Part shown: piece after piece, positions 8,239 to 17,046 of the stretch
Layout of the letters: each line of letters begins with the position of its first letter
How positions within the stretch are numbered: the stretch's first letter is position 1
Assembly (NCBI RefSeq): GCF_024129735.1
Contig: NZ_JAMXXK010000017.1
Location: forward strand, 1-57,646
Source: Acinetobacter lwoffii
Lineage (GTDB): Bacteria > Pseudomonadota > Gammaproteobacteria > Pseudomonadales > Moraxellaceae
DNA length: 57,646 nt
Direction: 5' to 3'
Position numbers and translations under genes: made by a program
Notes under the pieces: generated by a model
Database searches by the model: none
Told to the model about the DNA's origin: nothing
Seen by the model: only the letters and a program-made list of their open reading frames with translations

Positions 8239-9924
8239 TCAAGCTCTGTTCTTTAATGATGGTGAGCATTGTGCAAGCATATCATTTTTAGCTTCAGTCA
8301 CTTGCGTTTTTATATCCAGCAAGCTTAATAAGCTGGGGAAAAGATGATCCTGACTACGGGTCTGGCTGGTCTGTCCTTTGAGACAGTTGACCTGCTGGGT
8401 ATTCTGCTGCTTCCAGGTATCGGAGAACCACATCAGCATCGGGACATGGGTTTGCTGGGTCGGTGCCATACTATAAGGTGTACCATGCAGGTATAAACCA
8501 TGCTCTCCGGTAGATTCTCCATGATCAGACAGGTACCAGAAACCGGTCTGATATTGAGTCTGCTGCTTTAAAGTTTCAATGATCTGGGCAAGAACATGGT
8601 CTGTATATACAATCGAATTATCATAGCTATTCTTTAATTCTTCTGTACTGCAGCCCTGAATGGCATTGGTCTTACAGGTCGGTTGAAATGGCTGATATGG
8701 CGCTTTGGAACGCTTGAAATATGCGGGGCCATGACTGCCCATCTGATGCAGTACAATTAATTGTGGTTTCGGGTTGTTTTTATCCAGATGCGCCAGATAA
8801 TCTTTCAGGCTATCCACCAGGATTTCATCAAAACATTCACCACCAGCATCACACCACTTCTGTTTCAGTTGTGCCGGAATCTGATACTTTTGTACCCGGT
8901 CACAGGCACCTTTACAGCCTGAGTTATTATCAATCCAGGTCACCTGATATCCGGCGCGCTGAGCAATATCCAGCAAACCTTCACGGTGGCTGGCTAGCTG
9001 TTCATCATAGGTTTCACGTGACATGCCCGAAAACATACAAGGCACTGAAACGGCAGTTGCAGTTCCACAAGAGCTCACCTGATTGAAATTAATCACCGCT
9101 AACTTGCTCAGTTCAGGATTGGTATTGCGCGCATAGCCATTTAAAGCAAAACTCTCGGCACGTGCAGTTTCTCCAACAACTAGCACCATCAATTTGGGAT
9201 GATCCTGCATTTGGGCCTGCTGTAACAGATGTGCATCTTCGCCAAAAGCCACCAAAGGTAAATTCGCTTTAGGTGCTTTCTTTTTATAATAGGACAAGGT
9301 GGACGCGATGCTATTTTGTGGAGAAAGCATACCCTTCAGATCGCGGTGCTCACGGAAGATGGCGGCATAATCGACATAGAAACAGAACAATAAACCTAGA
9401 ATCAGTCCGAGTGAGACTACACTGCTCAGGCTTTTATGCACCAGCTGATGCCCAAGCGATGCAGGCTGAATTTTAAGCATCCAGATGATAAAAAGTGGAA
9501 AAACTACAAATACTAGTGTCCAGATGACCAGTCGCATTGACCAGAGATCTCGAACTTCGCGGGCATCGGTTTGCAGCATATTCTGAATCTGGTCTGGCGT
9601 AATAACGACCCCCAGACTATTGACAAAATAAGCACTAAAACCACCCAAAATGATCAGGGCGCTGGCCAGTATTTTGGCGTTCCATTTCCAGTTCAGCCAC
9701 TGTAGTATCAGATTGTAAAAGGCAATAATAATCAGTGCCGTAGCGACCAGTAATACGCCTGCTTTCAGATTGGTATAAGGTGTAAATTCATGAATTTTCT
9801 GGTAGAAAGCAAAGTTTAGGATCAATCCCAGCCACATAGCCAGCAACATGTTGAAGCCTGAAAGACTAATCGACTTTTTAGGTCGCTGACTAAAAAAAGA
9901 CGAATGGGAAAACAGCTTCAGCAT
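8239..9924 (-). CDS. pmrC: Lipid A phosphoethanolamine transferase PmrC (EptA family)
   Basis: The enzyme moves phosphoethanolamine from phosphatidylethanolamine to lipid A phosphates, lowering surface charge and polymyxin binding. The 561-residue length and layout fit: five N-terminal membrane helices (about 20-40, 50-70, 82-108, 125-147, 165-185), then a periplasmic sulfatase-like domain. The metal site and nucleophile are visible (VLVVGETARAESFALNGY; nucleophilic Thr in SSCGTATAVSVPCMFS; YLSDHGESTGEHGLYLHG). Paired cysteines fit the family disulfides. It is the first gene of the operon, behind a PmrA-type box. Confidence 0.94.
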   Translation of the reverse strand: MLKLFSHSSFFSQRPKKSISLSGFNMLLAMWLGLILNFAFYQKIHEFTPYTNLKAGVLLVATALIIIAFYNLILQWLNWKWNAKILASALIILGGFSAYFVNSLGVVITPDQIQNMLQTDAREVRDLWSMRLVIWTLVFVVFPLFIIWMLKIQPASLGHQLVHKSLSSVVSLGLILGLLFCFYVDYAAIFREHRDLKGMLSPQNSIASTLSYYKKKAPKANLPLVAFGEDAHLLQQAQMQDHPKLMVLVVGETARAESFALNGYARNTNPELSKLAVINFNQVSSCGTATAVSVPCMFSGMSRETYDEQLASHREGLLDIAQRAGYQVTWIDNNSGCKGACDRVQKYQIPAQLKQKWCDAGGECFDEILVDSLKDYLAHLDKNNPKPQLIVLHQMGSHGPAYFKRSKAPYQPFQPTCKTNAIQGCSTEELKNSYDNSIVYTDHVLAQIIETLKQQTQYQTGFWYLSDHGESTGEHGLYLHGTPYSMAPTQQTHVPMLMWFSDTWKQQNTQQVNCLKGQTSQTRSQDHLFPSLLSLLDIKTQVTEAKNDMLAQCSPSLKNRA

Positions 9925-9971
9925 GATCCGTGGCTCAAAGACTTTAAGATGCTTTAGCCTAGAATCTGAAA

Positions 9972-9988
9972 CTTAAAAATGGCTTAAA
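9972..9988 (-). promoter_or_regulatory. PmrA-type box upstream of pmrC
   Basis: On the coding strand of pmrC the sequence is TTTAAG-CCATT-TTTAAG, a perfect direct repeat with 5-base spacing. Its near edge is 48 bases before the pmrC start, the same distance as the matching box before dgkA. This is consistent with PmrA autoregulating its own operon. Confidence 0.7.
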
Positions 9989-10029
9989 ATGACTGGATCA
10001 TTTTATAATATATGCAAACCAGCTCCCTT

Positions 10030-11296
10030 TTATTTCAAACTCAGAAGAATAAAGATAAGCCCTAACATATGTAGAATTTGGCTAGGCGCAAAATACAGAA
10101 AAAACTTCCATCCCCCAGTCACAAAAGAATTGATACTTTTAGACACCGCATGTGCCGCAAGTCCAATCATGACAGCATAAATTAAAGTCAGGTTATGAGG
10201 ATTTCCCTGTATCACTACACCTGCTACAGCAGCATGCACTTCAAATAAAGAGGCTAAAAAAGTACCTAAAATTAAGCCGCTATCCCCCAGTAAAAGATTC
10301 GCGCCGTAAATCCCTGCCTGGATTAAGGTTAAACTGACCGCAATAATTACCGCTTCTTTGATACTGAACATCCGGCTATCAATTTCTTGTATTTCATTGA
10401 TGGTCGTACTGTTATCCGCTTGGGGAGTTCGATAAATCAAGAATCCAGCAGCAATACATAAAATTCCGATCCCTACCAAACTCGGAATCAGCAGGAACTT
10501 GAACCATTCTACGCTCACTCCCAGAACAATCAGCAAAAGCTGTAATAAGGTGGCAATACAGGAGATCAATCCAGCACCTGCATTTAATTTTGCACTGGCC
10601 CGCCCGGATCGGACTTGCATGCCCAAACTGGCAATTGTGGCCGTACTGGAGACAAATCCCGAGGCTAAGGCAGATAAAATAAGCGCCTTATCATTGGACA
10701 GGATTCGTTTTGCCACATGTGCTATGGACTGCACAATCAAGATTAAAATGAGTAGTTTAAGGATGATATAGGGGGTTCAGTACGGCGCCCCACAAGGGCT
10801 TATTGGGCATGACCGGCAACGCAATCAATATCAAAGCCAATAAAAGTAGCCCGTCTCTTAACTCATAGCTTTGGATCGTTTTTCCAGCAAATTGATGCAA
10901 TGTCTGTTTGCCCATCAGAATGATCGTGAGTAGAACCGCTATCCCTGCAGCAAGTGGGATATTCCATACACAAATAGCGCCAATGATATAGGTCATTAAA
11001 AAAGCCAGTTCAGTGGTAGATCCAATATCCTGCTTCTGTTGAAACAGGCTATACACACAGAACAGGCTGACCGCGACGGCTCCTATCACCGCAATATAGA
11101 GATGCAAAAGGAAACATGAAGCACCCAATAAAGCTGTAATCGTAAATGATCTTAACCCTGCAAAACTCTGCTCATGGTTATTGTTTTTATGACGTTCACG
11201 CTCAAGTCCAATTAAAAGACCACAGCCTAATGCCGACAGCATGATGGTCAGTAATTCCTGAAAAGATAAACTTTGCAAAAGCATATTCAAGAGCAT
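10030..11296 (-). pseudogene. MgtC/SapB plus DUF4010 membrane protein, split by a 1-base frameshift
   Basis: The first half (11296 to 10757) carries an MgtC-like N-terminus with GCGLLIGLERER and about six hydrophobic segments. The second half (10740 to 10030) carries the DUF4010-type part with ASGFVSSTATIASLG and further membrane helices. The first frame stops just after LNPLYHP; removing one C from the C5 run (top-strand G5, 10771-10775) gives the smooth join LNPYIILKLLILILIVQSIA. The gene is thus one about 420-residue protein disrupted at a homopolymer. The change may be a true mutation, a reversible slippage site or a sequencing error. The physiological role of this family is not settled. 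Confidence 0.8.
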
Positions 11297-11547
11297 TCAC
11301 CTTGTGTCATCCAGTGACTGTACGTATTTTTAGTATATAAACAGTTTTTTAAAGCAGCACATCAATTTAACTGCTGTATCTTTAAATTCTAGGCTATAGA
11401 TAGCTGTAAATTATTGCATTAGTCCGCCATTCATCCTTGTTGATGGTCTACCTAATTCCTTATTCTTAGTAGACCAGTTTAATCAAAATTACGGAAGTTA
11501 ATAAGCTTTTAAATCTAAAATATTTTAATCCTACATCAGCTCCAGGA

Positions 11548-12045
11548 TTAGACAGACTCTGTTTCCCCGACCTGATGATAGGCACGATTAAAATAAACCA
11601 GGGCTTGATCTTCCTGATTCTGTTGAATGGCAACAATCGGACAAATCAAAATCGTATGTGTACCAACTTCCTGGATCTGCCCAATTTCACAATCAAAGCT
11701 CACCAGTGCATCTTGAAGTACAGGAGAACCTGTTTCTAATTCAGTCCACTCACCCTGTTCAAATCGTTGTTCAGAACTGAATTTTGAAGATGCAAAAACA
11801 TTTGAAAGATGCGCTCGATCTGCACTGAGTACATTTACGCACAGCACTTTATTTTCAACAAAGTTGATATAAGAACGCGATGATTTATTCATACAAACCA
11901 ACAATGTCGGTGGTGTATCGGTCACGCTACACACGGCAGACGCAGTAAAACCATGACGACCTGAATCGCCCATCGTGGTCACTACATTCACTGCACTTGT
12001 TAATAAAGACATTGCGTTTCTAAAGTCTGTCGCTTCAACCATCAC
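11548..12045 (-). CDS. Flavin reductase-like protein (FMN-binding split barrel)
   Basis: The 165-residue protein has the flavin reductase domain signature: DFRNAMSLLTSAVNVVTT at the N-terminus, GFTASAVCSVTDTPPTLLVCMNKSS, then FVENKVLCVNVLS and a closing THTILICPIVAI block. Such proteins reduce FMN or FAD with NAD(P)H and often serve an oxygen-using partner. It is the last gene after DUF1852 and the core methionine synthase on the same strand, 89 bases downstream, so it probably belongs to that operon. I infer that it supplies reduced flavin to the oxygen-dependent methionine synthesis run by its neighbours; no direct evidence is in the sequence. Confidence 0.85.
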   Translation of the reverse strand: MMVEATDFRNAMSLLTSAVNVVTTMGDSGRHGFTASAVCSVTDTPPTLLVCMNKSSRSYINFVENKVLCVNVLSADRAHLSNVFASSKFSSEQRFEQGEWTELETGSPVLQDALVSFDCEIGQIQEVGTHTILICPIVAIQQNQEDQALVYFNRAYHQVGETESV

Positions 12046-12134
12046 CGTATTCCAATATTCAGCTTTTTATAAAGAGCGTTATATCACTCAAATGATACTT
12101 TCAATCTTTTAAAAGCATCATGGATTCACTTTAA

Positions 12135-13178
12135 TTAGCGAGATAATTCCTGACGAATAATCTCAGCACCTGCACTGAGTGCATTGAGTTTGCCACGAGC
12201 CACTTGGCGACCAAGTGGTGCCATGCCACAGTTGGTTGATGGATAGAGTTTGTCTGCATCCACAAACTGAAGTGCTTTACGCAACGTATTTGCCACTTCT
12301 TCAGCTGTTTCAATTTGATTACTTGCGACATCAATAGCACCCACCATGACTTTTTTACCACGAATCAACTCAATCAAATCCATCGGAACACGTGAGTTAC
12401 GGCATTCGAGCGACACAATATCAATTTTTGATTTTTGCAGTTTCGGAAATGCTTCTTCGTACTGACGCCATTCTGAGCCTAAGGTCTTTTTCCAATCGGT
12501 ATTGGCTTTAATACCATAACCATAGCAAATGTGTACCGCAGTTTCACACTTCAAGCCTTCAAGTGCACGCTCTAAAGTTGCCACACCCCAGTCATTCACT
12601 TCATCGAAGAACACGTTAAATGCAGGTTCATCAAATTGGATGATATCCACGCCAGCCGCTTCAAGCTCACGAGCTTCCTGATTCAGGATCTTGGCAAATT
12701 CCCAAGCCAGTTTTTCGCGGCTCTTGTAGTGACCGTCATATAGCGTATCAATCATGGTCATTGGACCAGGAAGCGCCCATTTAATCGGTTGATCTGTGAG
12801 TGAACGTAAGAATTTGGCATCTTCAACAAAGACAGGTTTTTGACGAGAAACTTCACCCACGACTGATGGCACGCTCGCTTCATAACGATCCCGGATTTTG
12901 ACCGTTTCACGCTGATTGAAGTCAACGCCTTCAAGGTGCTCAATAAATGTGGTCACAAAATGCTGACGGGTTTGCTCACCATCGCTGACAATATCAATGC
13001 CTGCTTGCTGTTGTTCATGTAGGGACAAACGCAGTGCATCTTGTTTTGCATCGAGTAATTCCTGGCCTTCCAATTTCCAGGGTGACCAAAGTTTTTCAGG
13101 TTCTGCCAGCCAAGACGGTTTCGGTAAGCTGCCTGCAGTTGATGTTGGGAGTAGCTTTTTAGGTTGTAAAAGTGCCAT
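12135..13178 (-). CDS. mesD: Core methionine synthase MesD (MetE C-terminal type, no folate domain)
   Basis: The 347-residue protein corresponds only to the catalytic half of cobalamin-independent methionine synthase. It keeps the zinc ligands (His and Cys in AVHICYG, Glu/Cys in VSLECRNS, Cys in STNCGMAPLG) and the homocysteine-site blocks (STAGSLPKP, DIVSDGEQTR, QFDEPAF). It lacks the N-terminal folate-binding half, being less than half of MetE length. From published work, this family (MesD) is found in aerobic bacteria, needs DUF1852 and oxygen, and does not need methyl-folate or B12. DUF1852 is immediately upstream in the same operon. Confidence 0.88.
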   Translation of the reverse strand: MALLQPKKLLPTSTAGSLPKPSWLAEPEKLWSPWKLEGQELLDAKQDALRLSLHEQQQAGIDIVSDGEQTRQHFVTTFIEHLEGVDFNQRETVKIRDRYEASVPSVVGEVSRQKPVFVEDAKFLRSLTDQPIKWALPGPMTMIDTLYDGHYKSREKLAWEFAKILNQEARELEAAGVDIIQFDEPAFNVFFDEVNDWGVATLERALEGLKCETAVHICYGYGIKANTDWKKTLGSEWRQYEEAFPKLQKSKIDIVSLECRNSRVPMDLIELIRGKKVMVGAIDVASNQIETAEEVANTLRKALQFVDADKLYPSTNCGMAPLGRQVARGKLNALSAGAEIIRQELSR

Positions 13179-13220
13179 GTCTAATCTTCTATCTCTATAT
13201 TCGTAAAATAATGTGGTGTA

Positions 13221-14228
13221 TTAAGCAGCGCGTTCTTGGTCGGCAATATTTGTGAGCGTGAACTCGGCAGCCCATTGCTCCAGAATGTCTTTATAAGGTT
13301 TGATAAAGTGCTCTTCCGTCCACTTTCCTTGCTTCACTGCCAACTGACCACGCTCAACACGGTCATACACAATTTGAGTCAATGAATAATCTGGGTACTC
13401 AAGGCTGGGTTGATAGACCTGACCCGCAGCAGAATTCGCATTATAAATTTCAGGACGGTAAATCTTTTGGAAGCTTTCCATGGTACTGATCGCACTGATC
13501 AACTCCAGATCGGTATAATCACGTAATAAGTCACCTGCGAAATAAAATGCTAAAGGTGCAGCAGCATTTTCAGGTTTGAAATAACGAACGGTTAAGCCCA
13601 TTTTGGCGAAGTATTCATCGGTGCGTGAATACTCATCATTTTTATATTCCATACCCAATACAGGATGTACATTCGCTGTACGGTAGTAAGTTTTCGAGGT
13701 TGAAACGCTCAAACAAATCACCGGCTGTTTTTTAAATTCTGCTTTAAATACTTCAGAATTGACGAGATATTGATAAAGCTTGCCGTGTAAATCACCAAAA
13801 TTTTCTGGCTTGGTCGAGGCTGGATTTTTCTTGATATGTTCAGGAAGTACCACGCTAAAATCATAATCGCGGACATAAGACGAGAAACTGTTGCCAATCA
13901 TGCCATCAATACGCTGATTGGTTTGATGATCAATAATCGTGATTTTTAAAGTTTCAATTGCAGGGAACTTTTTGCCATTTCCTTCAATATCCAGGTCAAC
14001 TGAAATAATATCGATTTCAACTGAATAACGATCTGCTTTTGGGTTATCCCAATGTGCCAATGCATTAAAACGGTTATTGATCATTCGTAGAGTGTTACGC
14101 AAATTCTGTTCGCGACTTTCGCCACGCGCCAAATTGGCAAAGTTCGTCGTCAGACGTGTGCTATCTGCAGGTTGATAGTTTTCGTCAAAACGAATGCGCT
14201 TAATTGAACATGCAAACTTTTTACTCAT
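13221..14228 (-). CDS. mesX: DUF1852 protein (MesX), required partner of the core methionine synthase
   Basis: This 335-residue protein is of the DUF1852 family, recognised from its fixed pairing with the short MetE and its N-terminal FACSIKRIRFDENYQPADST. No membrane segment or signal is visible, and I see no classical cofactor motif. It is the first gene of the operon; mesD follows after 42 bases. Genetic work in related bacteria showed DUF1852 is needed for MesD activity together with oxygen; the chemistry and methyl donor are unresolved. A MetR-like site stands about 100 bases upstream of its start. Confidence 0.87.
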   Translation of the reverse strand: MSKKFACSIKRIRFDENYQPADSTRLTTNFANLARGESREQNLRNTLRMINNRFNALAHWDNPKADRYSVEIDIISVDLDIEGNGKKFPAIETLKITIIDHQTNQRIDGMIGNSFSSYVRDYDFSVVLPEHIKKNPASTKPENFGDLHGKLYQYLVNSEVFKAEFKKQPVICLSVSTSKTYYRTANVHPVLGMEYKNDEYSRTDEYFAKMGLTVRYFKPENAAAPLAFYFAGDLLRDYTDLELISAISTMESFQKIYRPEIYNANSAAGQVYQPSLEYPDYSLTQIVYDRVERGQLAVKQGKWTEEHFIKPYKDILEQWAAEFTLTNIADQERAA

Positions 14229-14328
14229 TGTGATTCACTACCCTAAGTTCTAATAACCAAATTTCTGAATGAGCCTAGTTATACGTGAACGTTAAGATGA
14301 ATAAAACTGATTTAAACTCAATGAAAAG

Positions 14329-14341
14329 TGAATTTTATTCA
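14329..14341 (-). promoter_or_regulatory. MetR-like operator upstream of mesX
   Basis: TGAATTTTATTCA exactly fits the TGAA-N5-TTCA form of MetR sites and is a near-perfect palindrome. It lies about 100 bases before the mesX start in an otherwise gene-free 447-base gap (14229-14675). The motif is seen; binding by MetR or another LysR-type regulator is inferred. Confidence 0.4.
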
Positions 14342-14675
14342 TTCTTGGTTGTTCTTAAGATATCAAGATCACTTAATAAAGAAAAATATGACAGATTTTT
14401 TCTATGTAATTTTAGGGTTCAATAGAGGATAAAATCATTAATATTAATGGCTTGAAATAATTTCTATTAAATATTAAGTAGGTGAAAGTGAGTAATAAAC
14501 TCGAAGAATGGTTTGTAGTGGATTTGATACATTTTAGAAGTGAATGAATGAAACTCATCTAAAGATTAGAAAATATCAGTCTATTCACTCTGTTTAATTT
14601 CATTTAAATCATGCGTTAGAAAGGCGTCTGAGGTCACCCCACTATCAATGAATAACCTCAACCCCCACGTAAATC
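14342..14675. other. Intergenic, no gene seen
   Basis: This AT-rich gap lies between the mesX promoter and the 3' end of the amidohydrolase gene. No open frame with coding character is visible, and there is no strong terminator hairpin downstream of the amidohydrolase. Confidence 0.4.
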
Positions 14676-16049
14676 TTAAAATTCTTCCCGCTGTAATTCA
14701 TTCACCGTTTGCCCCTGCTTTGCAAACCACTGATCACGACGTTTAAACAAGCGTGGCGCCGCCTGATTCACTTGATCAATTAGAGCCTGTAAATCGGCAT
14801 TGATCAAACGGCCATTTTTAACCACAGTCTGTCCCGCCACCATCGTCATCACGACATCTTGGCCTTGAACTGCATGGACTAAATTGGTATGCAAATTAAA
14901 TAATTTTCTATGATCAATCAACGGCGTCATCCGCGGTGTATCCAGTTTCACCGCAATCAGGTCGGCCTGTTTGCCGACTTCCAATGAACCAATTTCATCT
15001 TGCATACCCAAGGCTTTAGCTCCTGTAATCGTAGCCATTTGACAGACTGACCAGGCATCCAGGGCGGCCGCATCCAGCGAAGAAAATTTGGCCAGCAATG
15101 ATGCCGTTTTCATTTCTTCAAATAGATCCAGGTTATTGTTTTCTTTTTCTCCGTCAGTACCCAAACCCACCGCAACGCCTTGACGTAGCATTTCAACGAC
15201 AGGCGCTGCACCGGAAGCCAACTTCATGTTGGAAATAGGATTGTGCGCAACCCCTACCGCATGTCGCCTTAAAATCTGAATTTCATTTGCATCTGTCCAG
15301 ACGCAATGTGCCAACAAAGTTTTAGGCAGATCTAGCAAGCCCAGTTTTTGCAGACTCTCAATTGGGCGAATACCTGAACGGCGCAGGTTTTCCTGTACAT
15401 CAAATTGGCTTTCATTGCTGTGGGTATGAAAACCGGTTTGATAATCCTGACAAAGTTTCTCAATGAGGCTTAATGCTGAAGCTTCAGCATAAAACAGGTG
15501 CTCTAAACCCACCCAAACCTGAATACGTCCATTCGCCTGCTGATGCCAACGGTTGATTAAAGCCTCATTACTTTTTAAGGTTTCAAAATAATTGTGATCC
15601 GGATGTTCCGCGACATAAGGTACTAGAACGGCACGAATTCCCAATGCTTGCGCAGCTTCAGCACTTCCGTCCATATAACGCCACATATCAACGATGGTGG
15701 TCGTTCCCGACAATAGTGCCTCGGCATAACATAAATAGGAGGCGATTTTCGCATCCTCTGGTGTCAACACCCGGTGCATCGGGTCAATATACTGCTGTAA
15801 CCAATCCCAAACCGGTAATCCTTCAGCCGTACCACGCAATAAACCGGAATGACAATGGGTATTGATCAAGCCCGGCATCAGGATCTTTTGTGGGTAATCT
15901 TCAATGAGCACCTCTGGATAGCATTGAGTTAACTGTGCCAATGTACCCACTGCTTTTATTTGGTCGCCCTCAATCAGTATCGCGCCATTTTTAATACATT
16001 CATTCTGCGCATTCATGGTAAGGACATAGGAAGCTGTTAAAATTTTCAT
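14676..16049 (-). CDS. Amidohydrolase (ATZ/TRZ-type deaminase), probably acting on a purine or related base
   Basis: The 457-residue enzyme belongs to the metal-dependent amidohydrolases with a TIM barrel. The metal ligands can be read: HxH in GLINTHCHSGLLRG, His in GFHTHSNES, His in LLAHCVWTD, and Asp in VGLGTDGEKENN. The sequence resembles the MTA/SAH deaminase, AtzA/TrzF-like branch more than classical guanine deaminase. It is the last gene of an operon with a BMP-type ABC importer and lies beside urate catabolism. A deaminase for an imported purine base or nucleoside is a reasonable inference; the exact substrate is unknown. Confidence 0.85.
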   Translation of the reverse strand: MKILTASYVLTMNAQNECIKNGAILIEGDQIKAVGTLAQLTQCYPEVLIEDYPQKILMPGLINTHCHSGLLRGTAEGLPVWDWLQQYIDPMHRVLTPEDAKIASYLCYAEALLSGTTTIVDMWRYMDGSAEAAQALGIRAVLVPYVAEHPDHNYFETLKSNEALINRWHQQANGRIQVWVGLEHLFYAEASALSLIEKLCQDYQTGFHTHSNESQFDVQENLRRSGIRPIESLQKLGLLDLPKTLLAHCVWTDANEIQILRRHAVGVAHNPISNMKLASGAAPVVEMLRQGVAVGLGTDGEKENNNLDLFEEMKTASLLAKFSSLDAAALDAWSVCQMATITGAKALGMQDEIGSLEVGKQADLIAVKLDTPRMTPLIDHRKLFNLHTNLVHAVQGQDVVMTMVAGQTVVKNGRLINADLQALIDQVNQAAPRLFKRRDQWFAKQGQTVNELQREEF

Positions 16050-16092
16050 GATTTATACTCAAATCTATTCTATTTATGATGAATGGCTGCGG

Positions 16093-17013
16093 TTATGGCA
16101 CGAAGGTTTTGCCTAAAGAAGATGGCAAATTCATTTTGAGTACTTTTTTATTCCGTGAAATCATGACCAGTACCACAATGGTGGCTATATAGGGCAATGC
16201 GGCAAGCAGCTCGTTCGGAACCTTGATTCCAAGCGCCTGGGCGTGAAATTGCAAAATGGTTACGCCCCCAAACAGGTAAGCGCCGAGCATTAAACGTGTT
16301 GGTTTCCACACCGCAAATACTACCAGTGCAATGGCAATCCAGCCGCGGCCTGCGACCATATTTTCAATCCACATCGGGGTATAGACGGTTGATAGAAATG
16401 CTCCGCCAACTCCTGCCATCAAACCGCCAAATAGTACTGCGCCATAACGAATCGCCAACACGTGATAACCCATGGCGTGCGCACTTTCCGGTGATTCTCC
16501 AACTGCTTTAAGCAATAAGCCCAAACGGGTTTTGGCCAGCACCAGCCAAACGGCAAAAAATGCCAAAATCGACAAATACACCACATAGTTTTGCTGGAAC
16601 AAAATCGGACCCAATACTGGAATATCCGCTAATAGTGGAATATTAAAATTAGCCAGACCCGGTAAAGCCATACTGACGTAGTTCTGTCCCAAAAATGCAG
16701 AGATACCGAGTCCAAAAATGGTTAAAGCCAAACCGCACGCGGATTGATTGGTACTTAAAGACAAGGTAAAAAAGGCAAAAATCAGGGCCATCAGCATGCC
16801 TGCCAGACCACCCATCAATAAGGCACTTAATACACTGGCATCATATTGCTCAGCAAAAGCAAAACCTGCAATTGCACCGACCAGCATCATCCCTTCTACT
16901 CCAAGATTAATCACACCTGTCCGCTGTGTGACCAATTCCCCCAGACCTGCGAAAATCAGTGGTGTTGCTGCTGCAACAGTACCTGCAAGAATTGCAGTTA
17001 TTTCTAAAGCCAT
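16093..17013 (-). CDS. ABC transporter permease (BMP/nucleoside type, YufQ-like)
   Basis: This 306-residue inner-membrane permease has about eight to ten hydrophobic segments and the GLGELVTQRTGVINLGVEGMMLVGA block typical of the second permease of nucleoside/BMP importers. It pairs with the permease encoded just upstream. A ribosome site (AAAAGGAAG) precedes the ATG at 17013. The gap to the next gene is 43 bases, so the amidohydrolase is probably co-transcribed. Confidence 0.9.
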   Translation of the reverse strand: MALEITAILAGTVAAATPLIFAGLGELVTQRTGVINLGVEGMMLVGAIAGFAFAEQYDASVLSALLMGGLAGMLMALIFAFFTLSLSTNQSACGLALTIFGLGISAFLGQNYVSMALPGLANFNIPLLADIPVLGPILFQQNYVVYLSILAFFAVWLVLAKTRLGLLLKAVGESPESAHAMGYHVLAIRYGAVLFGGLMAGVGGAFLSTVYTPMWIENMVAGRGWIAIALVVFAVWKPTRLMLGAYLFGGVTILQFHAQALGIKVPNELLAALPYIATIVVLVMISRNKKVLKMNLPSSLGKTFVP

Positions 17014-17046
17014 ATCATGCTTCCTTTTGCTGTAGACAACATTGGG

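Noticed and set aside
8721..9086. Long open frames on the strand opposite pmrC and many similar shadows elsewhere
   Set aside because: They lie wholly inside well-supported genes, lack ribosome sites and have no family-like sequence.
9943..9958. Second PmrA-like box before pmrC (TTTAAG followed by CTTTAG)
   Set aside because: Spacing and second half do not match the TTTAAG-N5-TTTAAG form.
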